A DNA stretch of 64,000 nt from CAWAND01 sp963807065 (GCA_963807065.1 CAWDZQ010000004.1:186001-250000), one strand, 5' to 3'; positions 33,170 through 44,004 are shown, counted from the first letter of the stretch. Made by a program: numbers and translations. Notes: generated by a model from the sequence alone, not told the origin.

Positions 33170-34830
33170 TGGCAGAATCCTTTGACGAAGCCTACTCCGC
33201 GTGGGAACACGGGACCCTCGAGGACGCCCTCAGGGACCACCCTGAGCGGCGGGAGTCTTTTCAAACGTCGTCTGGGATCGACCTGCAACGGGTGTTCTTG
33301 CCGGATGATCCGGACGAGGCCTATCTAAGTTCGCTTGGTCTTCCGGGCGATCCTCCATTCACTCGGGGTGTCCATCCCACCATGTATCGCGGGCGTTACT
33401 GGACTATGCGCCAGTACGCCGGCTATGCATCCGCCGCCGAATCCAACGCCCGCTACCGATATCTGCTTGACCACGGGCAAACCGGTCTTTCAGTGGCCTT
33501 CGATCTGCCGACACAGATTGGCTACGATGCCGATGACCCGATGGCCGAGGGCGAGGTGGGCAAGGTGGGGGTATCGATCTCGAGCCTGGGGGACATGGAG
33601 CAGCTGTTCGACCATATCCCGCTGGACCAGGTCTCCACCAGCATGACCATCAACGCCCCAGCAGCCGTGTTGTTGGCGATGTACATCGCCGTAGCCAGGA
33701 GGCAGGGTGTGCCGGAGGCCAAGCTCCGAGGCACGATCCAGAACGACATTCTCAAGGAGTACATTGCCCGCGGAACTTACATCTTCCCGCCGGCGCCGGC
33801 GATGCGCCTGATCACAGATGTCTTCAGCTACTGCAGGGAGCACATTCCAAGCTGGAACACGATCTCCATCTCCGGGTATCACATTCGGGAAGCTGGGGCG
33901 ACTGCTGTTCAGGAGGTGGCCTTCACGTTGGCCAACGGCAAGGCGTATGTAAATGCTGCCCTGGAAACCGGGTTGGCCATCGATGAGTTTGCACCCCAAC
34001 TCGCCTTCTTCTTCAGCGTGGACAACAATTTTCTAGAGGAGATCGCCAAGTTCAGGGCAGCCCGCAGGATCTGGGGCCGGTTGATGCAGGAGTCCTATGG
34101 GGCACGAGATCCGAAGTCGTGGCGGTTGCGGTTTCACGCCCAGACAGGCGGTTCGACTCTGACGGCGCAGCAGCCTGAGAACAACGTCGTGCGCGTCGCC
34201 CTGCAGGCTCTGGCAGCCGTACTGGGTGGAACGCAATCGCTGCATACCAACAGCATGGACGAGGCCCTCGGCTTGCCAACGGAACACGCTGTGCGCGTGG
34301 CGCTGCGAACCCAGCAGATCATCGCCCATGAGAGCGGCGTGGCGGACACCGTGGATCCCTTGGGCGGGGCCTACGCACTCGAGCATCTCACGGATGCAAT
34401 CGAACGGCGTGCTCTTGAGTACATGGCAAGCATCGATACCATGGGAGGCGCATTGCGGGCAGTCGAGTCAGGCTTCATCCAGCAAGAAATCCAGGAGTCC
34501 GCCTACCTGGCCCAAAAGGCCATCGAAGCCCGCGAGTCCATCGTGGTCGGGGTCAACGCATTCGCCCTCGACCAAAAGGTCCCTATCGAACTGCTGCAGG
34601 TCGACCCTGAAGTCGAGCAGGCCCAGCGCAAATCGCTCGCCGACCTGCGCCGACGGCGAGACAGCACCCAGGTGGAGGCGCACCTAGAACGCCTTGGCGC
34701 TGCCGCCCAAGCGGGTGACAACCTTTTGCCTTACATGATTGCCTGCGTGGAAGCCAACGTCACGCTGGGGGAGATTTGCGGGCGGCTCCGAAGCTTGTGG
34801 GGAGAATATCAAGCCCCGCCCACCCTCTAG
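33169..34830 (+). CDS. Methylmalonyl-CoA mutase large subunit (catalytic domain, no B12-binding domain)
   Basis: A 553-residue TIM-barrel subunit that rearranges (R)-methylmalonyl-CoA to succinyl-CoA with adenosylcobalamin. The substrate-specificity residues of methylmalonyl-CoA mutase are kept: Tyr83 in 'MRQYAGY' (Tyr89 in Propionibacterium numbering) and Arg201 in 'YIARGTYIFPP' (Arg207). 'ISISGYHIREAG' holds the catalytic histidine. It resembles the archaeal split type: the cobalamin-binding domain is missing and must be a separate small subunit, not found in the window. ATG 33169 overlaps the CYTH stop by one base. Confidence 0.93.
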   Translation: MAESFDEAYSAWEHGTLEDALRDHPERRESFQTSSGIDLQRVFLPDDPDEAYLSSLGLPGDPPFTRGVHPTMYRGRYWTMRQYAGYASAAESNARYRYLLDHGQTGLSVAFDLPTQIGYDADDPMAEGEVGKVGVSISSLGDMEQLFDHIPLDQVSTSMTINAPAAVLLAMYIAVARRQGVPEAKLRGTIQNDILKEYIARGTYIFPPAPAMRLITDVFSYCREHIPSWNTISISGYHIREAGATAVQEVAFTLANGKAYVNAALETGLAIDEFAPQLAFFFSVDNNFLEEIAKFRAARRIWGRLMQESYGARDPKSWRLRFHAQTGGSTLTAQQPENNVVRVALQALAAVLGGTQSLHTNSMDEALGLPTEHAVRVALRTQQIIAHESGVADTVDPLGGAYALEHLTDAIERRALEYMASIDTMGGALRAVESGFIQQEIQESAYLAQKAIEARESIVVGVNAFALDQKVPIELLQVDPEVEQAQRKSLADLRRRRDSTQVEAHLERLGAAAQAGDNLLPYMIACVEANVTLGEICGRLRSLWGEYQAPPTL

Positions 34831-34864
34831 CGCCCGGCATCCTCGCCAGGGCAACCTTTCAAGC

Positions 34865-34870
34865 TACAAT
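34865..34870 (+). promoter_or_regulatory. Putative -10 box of the epimerase gene
   Basis: TACAAT in the 75-base gap after the mutase, 35 bases before ATG 34906. It suggests the epimerase can be transcribed on its own. Confidence 0.35.
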
Positions 34871-34905
34871 GGGTACGAACACGCACTCGACGCCGAGAGG
34901 GCCTA

Positions 34906-35466
34906 ATGCCGCGAGTCAACCGCATTGATCATGTTGCCATCGTCGTGGACGATATCGATCAGGCGCTCGCCTTCTGGCGGGATGGACTTGGACTCGAGGT
35001 CAGCCATGTCGAGGATGTGCCCGGGCAACAATCCGTGGTCGCGTTCTTGCCGACCGAAGGGGGAGACATCGAGCTGGTCAAACCGACCGACACCGACAGC
35101 GGAGTCGCCCGCTTTCTTAAGAAGCGCGGCCCGGGCGTCCACCACGTGTGCCTTGAGGTCGATGATTTGCAGACCAGCCTAGACGCACTCCAGAGCCAAG
35201 GCGTGCGCCTGGTCCATGCCGAGCCCGTGATTGGGACAGCGGGCAAACGGATTGCGTTCATCCACCCCGAATCCACCCATGGCGTGCTGGTCGAGCTGTA
35301 TGAGATGACCCAGCAAGAGCCCGAAATCCGCATTGACCGAGCCCGCCATCTCGCCGACCGGGCGTTGGCACAGAGCCAGGTCATGGCCGCCGGTGTGCTC
35401 GGCTTCTTGCGCGGCCTCCGAAGCAACGGGGCGGACGAAGAACCACCCTCCAAGCACCAAAGCTGA
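34906..35466 (+). CDS. mce: Methylmalonyl-CoA epimerase
   Basis: A 186-residue vicinal-oxygen-chelate enzyme that interconverts (S)- and (R)-methylmalonyl-CoA, linking the carboxylase to the mutase. Metal ligands and core motifs are 'IDHVAIVVDDI', 'GDIELVKP', 'GVHHVCLEVDD' and 'HGVLVELYE'. The catalytic domain ends near residue 140. The remaining ~45 residues form a helical, charged tail that most epimerases lack. A terminator at 35499 closes the block. Confidence 0.92.
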   Translation: MPRVNRIDHVAIVVDDIDQALAFWRDGLGLEVSHVEDVPGQQSVVAFLPTEGGDIELVKPTDTDSGVARFLKKRGPGVHHVCLEVDDLQTSLDALQSQGVRLVHAEPVIGTAGKRIAFIHPESTHGVLVELYEMTQQEPEIRIDRARHLADRALAQSQVMAAGVLGFLRGLRSNGADEEPPSKHQS

Positions 35467-35498
35467 CTTTGGTCGATTTGCGGGCTGCCCTTAAATGG

Positions 35499-35529
35499 AC
35501 AGGACGGGTCGAAAAGAGACCCGCCCTGT
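35499..35529. terminator. Hairpin terminator between convergent genes
   Basis: 12-bp stem (35499-35510 with 35518-35529, one A-C mismatch) and a 7-base loop. It can serve both the epimerase and the gene ending at 35579. Confidence 0.6.
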
Positions 35530-35578
35530 GGTTATTCCCCGCCAGGCCCTTCGACTGGCGAGGGCATCGGTTTGTTAG

Positions 35579-36004
35579 TTAATCTCTGTTGATGATGCGG
35601 TGCGCAGCCATTGCCAAGCCGCCGGTAAAGCCCAAACCGATGCCGACCGCCATCACGGCTGTGATGGTAATCAACACCGGGGCGAGAACAGCGAACGTGA
35701 TTGAACTTCCGATCTGGACCGGTTCATATGCGCCGGGGGCCAACAACCCGACCATGATCCCCAAGGGGGCAAACAGCACATAACCGAAGACCACCAGCCA
35801 TCGGCCCAATCTGTTATCCATGTTTTCGGCCACCGAGAGCAGCAACGCCCCGCTCAAGAAACCGGCCAGGAAGAGCCCAAGAGTCTCAGTCACTAGCGCC
35901 AATCCTTCGGGAAGGAAATGGAACTGGATGCTCATGTACCCCATTCCAATGAGGGCCCACGAGAGGCCGATCAGACTTAGCGCAGGCGTGTTGTTCTTGT
36001 TCAT
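35579..36004 (-). CDS. Membrane protein with four predicted spans, unknown
   Basis: A 141-residue hydrophobic protein with about four membrane spans ('LIGLSWALIGMGYMSIQF', 'LGLFLAGFLSGALLLS', 'WLVVFGYVLFAPLGIMVGLL', 'LITITAVMAVGIGLGF'), with a short polar tail 'AAHRIINRD'. The ATG at 36004 follows GGAGG. No catalytic motif is seen and I do not recognise the family. It is divergent from the second mutase gene. Confidence 0.65.
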   Translation of the reverse strand: MNKNNTPALSLIGLSWALIGMGYMSIQFHFLPEGLALVTETLGLFLAGFLSGALLLSVAENMDNRLGRWLVVFGYVLFAPLGIMVGLLAPGAYEPVQIGSSITFAVLAPVLITITAVMAVGIGLGFTGGLAMAAHRIINRD

Positions 36005-36120
36005 GCTCGGCTTTCCTCCACTTTTGGTCACGCACCTTGTCTATGATTGTGCCATGACAGATCCGTCAGGTGATGGATATGCAAGCCGGCTGTAAGGTCG
36101 CCGAAGGGCTGACGCCCCCA

Positions 36121-36129
36121 TGCTATAAT
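36121..36129 (+). promoter_or_regulatory. Extended -10 promoter of the second mutase gene
   Basis: TGCTATAAT, 28 bases before ATG 36158. The preceding bases (CA) are the same as at the 23500 promoter. No -35 box is seen. Confidence 0.55.
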
Positions 36130-36157
36130 CCGCGAAATCGGGCCGTGGGAGGTGTGA

Positions 36158-37837
<1,680 letters not shown>

Positions 37838-38101
37838 CAGCCGCTTTTCCTGCCGCATGCGACGCCAAGTTGCCATCTCCCATACAACACTTCAAGCTGG
37901 CGCTAACCCCATCCGGCTTGTGAGATAATTCACAAGCTGGCCGGTTGGCTTTTCCCTTTGAGAGAGGTCCATGGCTTGCATTGTGACCAGTAACAGTGTA
38001 AGCTTCGCGCCCGTGAGAATGCGCCGTGAAGAACCCCAACCGGCCGAGCAAGCCAGCACCACTTGTAGATTCTCCAAACATCGACTTCTGAGGAGGAAGG
38101 C
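37838..38101 (+). other. 264-base leader region before the DUF4013 gene
   Basis: It holds a long palindrome at 37916-37937 and about 165 bases of downstream leader ending in a GGAGG ribosome site. No gene is supported here. Confidence 0.5.
37916..37937. promoter_or_regulatory. CRP/FNR-type palindrome overlapping a -10 box
   Basis: Arms GCTTGTGA and TCACAAGC are perfect over 8 bp and separated by GATAAT, which itself looks like a -10 box. A bound regulator would cover the promoter of the gene at 38102. Confidence 0.55.
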
Positions 38102-38758
38102 ATGGACTACGGGCAATCATTTACTTTCGTTTGGAAGGACGCGGATTGGGTCAAGAAGATGGCCATCTCGTCAGTGGTCGTCCTAGTCGGCATCATCACC
38201 GCCGGCCTGGCAATGATCCCCCTCATAGGCTGGACGGTGGCGATCACCCGCCACGTGATCCGTGGTGAAGAACCGGCGCTTGCCGAATGGTCCGATTTCG
38301 GCGCCCTGATCATCGACGGCCTGAAGGTCATCGTGGTGGCTATTGTATGGTCGATACCCTTGATGCTGATTGTCGGCTGCTTCTCTGGCGTAGCTGCGAT
38401 CGCTGCCAACCAGGATCAAGGCGGAACCTTTACGAGCATTCTGTCGATCCTGAACGCCTGCGTTAGCCTGCCGTATGGCATCATCGTTGGCCTTCTGCTC
38501 CCGGCCTCGATCGGCGAAATCGCTGACCACGGCCAGCTTGCCAAGGCGCTCAATCCGGCCAACGCCTTCAAACTGGTGCGCACCAACCCGGGCGGTTACA
38601 TCATCGCCTGGCTCTTGGCCGGGATCGCCAGCGGCATACTTAGCACCGTCGGCGTGTTAATTTGCATCATCGGCGTGTTTCCAGCCATCGCCTATGGCGC
38701 CGCCATTACGGGCCATTTGTACGGCCAAGCCTACAAGGTGGCCCAAAGCGCCGCCTAA
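38102..38758 (+). CDS. DUF4013 family membrane protein
   Basis: A 218-residue membrane protein. 'MDYGQSFTFVWKDADWVKK' followed by 'MIPLIGWTVAITRHVIRGEE' is the DUF4013 pattern. About five to six hydrophobic segments follow, with 'LNPANAFKLVRTNPGGYIIAW' between the later ones. Function is unknown; Chloroflexota and archaea often carry several copies. GAGGAGG precedes ATG 38102. A strong terminator lies at 38797, so it is a one-gene unit, probably controlled through the palindrome at 37916. Confidence 0.8.
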   Translation: MDYGQSFTFVWKDADWVKKMAISSVVVLVGIITAGLAMIPLIGWTVAITRHVIRGEEPALAEWSDFGALIIDGLKVIVVAIVWSIPLMLIVGCFSGVAAIAANQDQGGTFTSILSILNACVSLPYGIIVGLLLPASIGEIADHGQLAKALNPANAFKLVRTNPGGYIIAWLLAGIASGILSTVGVLICIIGVFPAIAYGAAITGHLYGQAYKVAQSAA

Positions 38759-38796
38759 GCAGGTTCCCATTTCTCTTTCTAAGCAAACCCAAAGCA

Positions 38797-38826
38797 AGAG
38801 GCCCCTGGAGTTCTTCAGGGGCCTCT
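38797..38826 (+). terminator. Strong hairpin terminator after DUF4013 gene
   Basis: Perfect 11-bp GC-rich stem (38797-38807 with 38816-38826), 8-base loop, then CTTCGTTTG. It is also suitable for the opposite strand. Confidence 0.7.
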
Positions 38827-38855
38827 CTTCGTTTGTGCGTCCGCCCACGGCCAGC

Positions 38856-39116
38856 TTATCCCCCGGCGGGACAACTTGCGACTCCGAAGTACTTGACCGC
38901 GTCGTTGAGGATCATCGTCATGTTGAGCAAATACTCGTCCCGCAGGTCGGGATTGAGCTCGTCAAGAAATTGGCCGATGTCCTGATCCAGGTCGGTGAAC
39001 GTGCGAGCTGCGCAGCGTTCAATCCAGGCTATCGTATTGCCGCGATAGGGCTCGCTGAGTAATTCAAGGCGCTCCACCAGCGCCTCGGCTGTGGTCAGGC
39101 TGGCCGCTTTGAGCAT
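38856..39116 (-). CDS. Small soluble protein, unknown
   Basis: An 86-residue mostly helical protein ('AEALVERLELLSEPYRG', 'DLDQDIGQFLDELNPDLRDE'), with no membrane segment or known motif. The ATG at 39116 follows GGAGGGAG, a strong ribosome site, which decides it over the longer frame to 39191. It lies downstream of pfkA on the same strand with a 159-base gap. I do not recognise it. Confidence 0.55.
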   Translation of the reverse strand: MLKAASLTTAEALVERLELLSEPYRGNTIAWIERCAARTFTDLDQDIGQFLDELNPDLRDEYLLNMTMILNDAVKYFGVASCPAGG

Positions 39117-39275
39117 TGGGGGCTCCCTCCGGGGGATCAGGGTATTCAACGGCATCTGCCGGAAGGGATGCAAGCTTTGGGCCAGCCCCACCGAGTGCCG
39201 GGTCAGCGCCCGGCGGCGGGTATCCAGGTGATCTCAGGTTCGGTTTCGTCGTGGAGAGGCAGGCGGGGACAGAAC

Positions 39276-40240
39276 TCAGCGGGCCAGCATGCGAGCCATG
39301 TCGAAATACTCGATGTTGGCTTCGCGCTGGCGTGAAACCACCTCGCTCAAGGGGACCGTGGCAATTTCGCGGCCATCCAGACCGATCATGGCGCTGGTCT
39401 CGCCGGCCAGAAGGCTTTCGACCGCTTTGACCCCCATCCGAGTGGCCAGCAGCCGGTCAAAGGCACCCGGCCGACCGCCGCGCTGGATGTGGCCCAAAAT
39501 GGTCAGGCGCGTCTTGAAGCCGACCTCCAGCCCTTCCAAATGATCCACCACTTCTTGAGGTGCCAGGCTGTTGCCCTCGGCGGCGATGATGATGGCGTGA
39601 GTCTTCCCCTCGCGTAGGCATCCTCCACGGCTTCGGCGACCTCGGCCAGGCTGGTCTGTCGCTCCGGGATCAGGATCACCTCAGCGCCGCAAATGATTCC
39701 GGCCATGAGGGCCAGGTAGCCGCAATTCCTGCCCATGGTTTGGATAAGGAACGCCCGCTGGTGCGATGAAGCCGTGTCGCGCAGCTTGTCGACGGCCTCC
39801 ATAATTGTGTTCAACGCCGTGTCTACACCCAGGGCCATATTGGTTCCCCAGATGTCGTTGTCGATCGAGGCTGGGACGCCCACCACGGGGAAGCCCATCT
39901 CAGTCAGCAGAAAGGCACCCTGCATCGACCCGTCGCCGCCGATGACCACCAGGCCCTCGATCTCGGCCTCGTTCAGCTCCCGCAGCGCTCTCAGACGGCC
40001 CTTGCGCTCTCGGAATTCCGGCGACCGCGCCGTCTGCAAGATCGTCCCCCCGCGCTGGATGATGCCGCCAACATCGCGCGCCGTCAGGCGCATCCGTTCC
40101 CCCCGCAGCAGGCCATCGAAACCCTCTCGGATTCCGACCACCTCGACATTTTTGGAGTGGGCAGTCCGGACGACGGCGCGCAGGCAGGGATTCATCCCCG
40201 GCGCATCGCCGCCTGAAGTGAGGACGCCTATTCTATCCAT
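39276..40240 (-). CDS. pfkA: 6-phosphofructokinase (ATP or PPi type), frameshifted in the sequence
   Basis: Phosphorylates fructose-6-phosphate to the 1,6-bisphosphate. The 5' part (40240 to about 39610) has the ATP-site 'LTSGGDAPGMN', 'VVIGGDGSMQG' and catalytic 'PASIDNDIWG'. The 3' part continues one frame over with 'VVDHLEGLEVGFKTRLTIL' and 'GHIQRGGRPGAFDR'. Adding one G on the coding strand at the run 39606-39609 restores 'ARGKTHAIIIAAEGNS', the expected sequence. The joined length is about 320 residues, normal for PFK-A. The gene starts 5 bases after dnaE. Since the enzyme is central, an assembly error is more likely than a dead gene. Confidence 0.88.
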
Positions 40241-40245
40241 CGGGT

Positions 40246-43200
40246 TTAGACGGGGACAGACTCGACGAGTACGGTGTTCTCGCCCAAGATGCCTTGCAGT
40301 TGTGAGACGAGTTCGTCGCACAGGCCGGTTGTGAAGCTGGGGAATTCCAGCAGATATTGTCGGGAGGACTCATGCACATGGAATGCAAACCTATCTTCGC
40401 CGGGATAGGATGTCAGCAGACCGTGAACCCGCCGCATCCGACGGGCATCCCGATCGGCATTACCGGTTGATTTTAGCACCACCGTCAGCTTGCAGCGTGC
40501 GCTGGCGTCACCAGCCCCGGCCATCACCGCCGTGGCTAAAGCCGCCTCAACGACAACCTCCGCCGCCTGGGCAATGGCGCTCGCCGGCAGCGTCCCAGCC
40601 TGGGGCGGCCGGGTCGGGCCCGAGTGAACGGGCACCACGTCTTGGCCGGGTTGCGCCTCGGGCCGCTCCTCGCGCCGCTTGTTTGGCCTCCCCGGCAAAC
40701 CATTCGCCGCCGGGCCATGGTCAGACGCAGCCTCGCCGCCCGATGGGGGCATCGAAGGAGGCAAAGGCTTTTGAGTGCCCGAGGCGGGCTCGGCCGATTG
40801 CACCAACTTCACCTCGGTTGTGATCTCATCCACCAGGACCTTGGGGTCACCTCGCTCGCGATCGATCTTTCCCCTGACGACCACTACTTTGTCAGGGGCG
40901 AGCCAGTCGGCGACCTCCTTCCAGGTACGGCTGAAGATCACCAACTCAAGGCTGCCCTGCAGATCTTCAAGGCTCACGAATCCCATCGGTTTACCCGAGC
41001 GCGTTTGGTAGGGCCGGACATGGGTCACCATCCCAGCCACGCACACATTCTGTCCCTGAGCGGTGTCGCCCAGCTCTGCGCTGAAGTGCGAAACGATCTG
41101 GGTCAGATCGTCCATAAGCGGGGTCAGGGGATGATCGGATACGTACAAGCCAAGCAGCTCCTTTTCCCAACCCAATTGTTGACGGCGCGAGATTTGCTGC
41201 GTGGCCGGTGGCAGCTCGAACTTCTCCTGCACGCCTGAGCCGGCACCAAACATGGTGAGTTGGCCAACTTCCTTGGCCCGGAAATGGGATGTCGAAACAG
41301 CCAGCAGCCGGTCCAGGTTTTCCAACACCGCCAGCCGGGATCCAAGGCTGTCGAACGCTCCCACGCGGACAAGGCTCTCCAAAGCGCGTTTGCCTACTTG
41401 CCGCAGGTCCACCCGGGTGGCGAATTCGTTTAGATCCAGGAAGGGGCGGCCTTGTCGGGCATCGAGGATCGCCTGGACGGCGCCCTCGCCGACGTTCTTG
41501 ATCGCAGCCATCCCATAGCGGATGGCCGGCAGGGGGCCCGAATTATCGTCTATCTCAAAATCCATCCCGCTGGCGTTGACGTCCGGCGGAAGCACGTCAT
41601 ATCCCATGCGCCGGCAGTCGGCCATATAGAGAGCCACCTTGTCGGTGTCCCCTCGAAAGACCGACATAAGGGCCGTCATGTACTCGACCGGATAATGGGC
41701 TTTGAGGTAAGCCGTCTGAACGGCAATTACGCCGTAGTCGGCAGCGTGGGCTTTGTTGAATCCATAGCGCGCGAAGTTCTCCCAATCATCGAAAATCTCA
41801 CTGGCAATAGGTTGGTCCATCCCGGCATTGACCGCGCCCTGGATGAACTTCTCTCGATGCTTCACGAGCTGCTTGGCCTTCTTTTTGGCGATGGCCTTGC
41901 GCAGCCCGTCCGCCTCGGAGGCGGTGTAGCCCGCCAGCTGCATGGCGGCCGACATGATCTGTTCCTGGTAGACCGGGATGCCAAAGGTCTCGCGGAACAC
42001 TGACTCGAGGGCGGGGTGGCGATAGCTGACTTGCTCCTCGCCATGCATCCTGCGAATGTAGGTCGGGATGAACTCGAGTGGGCCAGGGCGATAGAGCGCC
42101 ACCATGGCGATGACGTTGGCCAATTCCTTGGGCTTCATATCGACGAGATAACGGCGCATCCCGGCGCCTTCCACCTGGAAGACACCCAGCACATCGCCCA
42201 GGCCGAGCAAGTCGAACGTCTCGGGGTCATCGACCGGGATGGTGTCGATGCTCAGATCCACGCCATGTCGATGTCGGATCATCTCACATGCCCGCGCCAT
42301 CACGGTCAAAGTGGAAAGCCCGAGGAAGTCGACTTTGAGCAGCCCCAAGGAGTCCAGCACCTGCATCTCGAACTGGGTCACGGCGCCGATCGGGCTGTCC
42401 TCCAGGCTGCCGCGCGTCGGACGATGAAGCGGGATGTACTCCGTGATCGGACGGTCGGTGATGATGACACCGGCGGCATGTGTGCCGGCGTTCCGCACGG
42501 TTCCTTCAAGCTTAATCGCCGTTTCGATCAGGTCCTGCATATAAGGTGCCGACCCGTAGGCGTCCTTGAATGCGGTGACGTCCTCGAGCACGTCCTTGAT
42601 GTGGACGGGCTTGCCCGGGATGTTGGGCACCAGCTTGGCCACCCGATCGACCTCCGGCAGTGGGATATCCAGCACCCGGCCGACATCGCGGATGGCTGCC
42701 CTCGCACCGAGCGTGCCAAAGGTGATGATCTGCGCCACCTTGTCATGGCCGTATTTGTTGGCCGTGTACTCGAGCATGACGCGGCGTTTATCGTCCTGAA
42801 AATCCAGGTCGATGTCAGGCATCGACACGCGGCTCGGGTTCAGAAAACGCTCAAAGATCAGGCCATGCTCCAGCGGATCGACAAGGGTGATGTCCAGACT
42901 GTAGGCCACAATCGACCCAGCCGCCGAACCCCGCGCGTTGTACCAGATGCCCTGGTCGCGGGCGTGGCGGCACAGATCCCAGACGATCAGGAAATAGGTG
43001 TCGAACCCCATCTCGTGGATGATGCCGAGTTCGTAGTCGAGCCGCTCACGGATGGCGGCCACCCCAGAATCGGCGCCATAGCGCCGCTTCAGACCCCCAA
43101 GGCACAGCCGGCGCAAGTACGATTCGGCGGTCTCACCTTCGGGAACTTCGAACTGTGGCAGGTGGTAGCCTTTGAAATCCAGATCGACCTCGCAGCGCTC

Positions 43201-44004
43201 GGCGATCAACAGCGTGTTCTCCAAGGCGCCCGGCACGTGGCCGAACAGTTCCTGCATCTCCATCGGGCTGCGAAGGTAGAAGGTGCCGTCGGCCATCCGC
43301 ATCCGATCCGGTTCGCTGCGGATATTGCCCGTCTGGATGCAAAGCATAATGTCCTGCAGGTCGGCATCTTCAGGGTTGACATAGTGGACATCATTGGTGG
43401 CCACAAAGCGTGCCTGGTAGCGGGGTGCCAACTCCAAGAGCTTCTTGTTCACCTCAATGAGTTCGGGGATGCCATGGGACTGGAGTTCGACGAAGAAACG
43501 ATCGGGGCCGAAAACCTGATAGTACCAATCGAGGCGCTTGGTGGCCGTCTCGACGTCTCCCCTTTGCAGGGCGCGGGGCACGTCGGCGGACAAGCAGCCA
43601 GTGGTGCAGATCAGCCCCTGGCTGTGCGCGGCCAGAAAGTCGCGGTCGATGCGGGGTTTGTAGTAGAACCCCTCCAACTGCGCTGCGGAGGCAATTTGCA
43701 GTAGATTCTGGTAGCCGGCATCGTTCTCAGCCAAGAGGAGCAAATGATAGGCGCGCGAGTCTCTCTGCGGATCTCGATCGGACATCGTGCGCGGAGCAAG
43801 GTAAGCCTCCATGCCAACGATGGGCTTGACTCCGGCAGCTTTGGCCGTCCGATAGAATTCGATGGCGCCGAACATCGTGCCGTGATCGGTCAGGGCGACG
43901 GCCGGCATATCAAGGGATTTCGTGCGATCGATGAGTTGTGGGATGTGGCTCAGGCCATCCAGCAGGGAGTATTCAGAATGGACATGGAGGTGAACGAAAG
44001 ACAT
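40246..44004 (-). CDS. dnaE: DNA polymerase III alpha subunit
   Basis: A 1252-residue replicative polymerase. The N-terminal PHP domain starts 'HLHVHSEYSLLDG'. The palm carboxylates are in 'MPDIDLDFQDDKR' and the polymerase core reads 'FGIPVYQEQIM'. A helix-hairpin-helix region, an OB fold ('VCVAGMVTHVRPYQTRSG') and a C-terminal domain follow, split by a Pro/Gly/Ala-rich linker of about 90 residues (roughly 1070-1160). Start ATG 44004 gives the canonical N-terminus; the frame to 44301 overlaps the divergent GH31 gene. A TATAAT lies at 44047. pfkA follows 5 bases downstream. Confidence 0.96.
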   Translation of the reverse strand: MSFVHLHVHSEYSLLDGLSHIPQLIDRTKSLDMPAVALTDHGTMFGAIEFYRTAKAAGVKPIVGMEAYLAPRTMSDRDPQRDSRAYHLLLLAENDAGYQNLLQIASAAQLEGFYYKPRIDRDFLAAHSQGLICTTGCLSADVPRALQRGDVETATKRLDWYYQVFGPDRFFVELQSHGIPELIEVNKKLLELAPRYQARFVATNDVHYVNPEDADLQDIMLCIQTGNIRSEPDRMRMADGTFYLRSPMEMQELFGHVPGALENTLLIAERCEVDLDFKGYHLPQFEVPEGETAESYLRRLCLGGLKRRYGADSGVAAIRERLDYELGIIHEMGFDTYFLIVWDLCRHARDQGIWYNARGSAAGSIVAYSLDITLVDPLEHGLIFERFLNPSRVSMPDIDLDFQDDKRRVMLEYTANKYGHDKVAQIITFGTLGARAAIRDVGRVLDIPLPEVDRVAKLVPNIPGKPVHIKDVLEDVTAFKDAYGSAPYMQDLIETAIKLEGTVRNAGTHAAGVIITDRPITEYIPLHRPTRGSLEDSPIGAVTQFEMQVLDSLGLLKVDFLGLSTLTVMARACEMIRHRHGVDLSIDTIPVDDPETFDLLGLGDVLGVFQVEGAGMRRYLVDMKPKELANVIAMVALYRPGPLEFIPTYIRRMHGEEQVSYRHPALESVFRETFGIPVYQEQIMSAAMQLAGYTASEADGLRKAIAKKKAKQLVKHREKFIQGAVNAGMDQPIASEIFDDWENFARYGFNKAHAADYGVIAVQTAYLKAHYPVEYMTALMSVFRGDTDKVALYMADCRRMGYDVLPPDVNASGMDFEIDDNSGPLPAIRYGMAAIKNVGEGAVQAILDARQGRPFLDLNEFATRVDLRQVGKRALESLVRVGAFDSLGSRLAVLENLDRLLAVSTSHFRAKEVGQLTMFGAGSGVQEKFELPPATQQISRRQQLGWEKELLGLYVSDHPLTPLMDDLTQIVSHFSAELGDTAQGQNVCVAGMVTHVRPYQTRSGKPMGFVSLEDLQGSLELVIFSRTWKEVADWLAPDKVVVVRGKIDRERGDPKVLVDEITTEVKLVQSAEPASGTQKPLPPSMPPSGGEAASDHGPAANGLPGRPNKRREERPEAQPGQDVVPVHSGPTRPPQAGTLPASAIAQAAEVVVEAALATAVMAGAGDASARCKLTVVLKSTGNADRDARRMRRVHGLLTSYPGEDRFAFHVHESSRQYLLEFPSFTTGLCDELVSQLQGILGENTVLVESVPV

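Noticed and set aside
42016..43704. 562-residue plus-strand open frame opposite dnaE
   Set aside because: Antisense shadow of a highly conserved gene with no recognisable domain.
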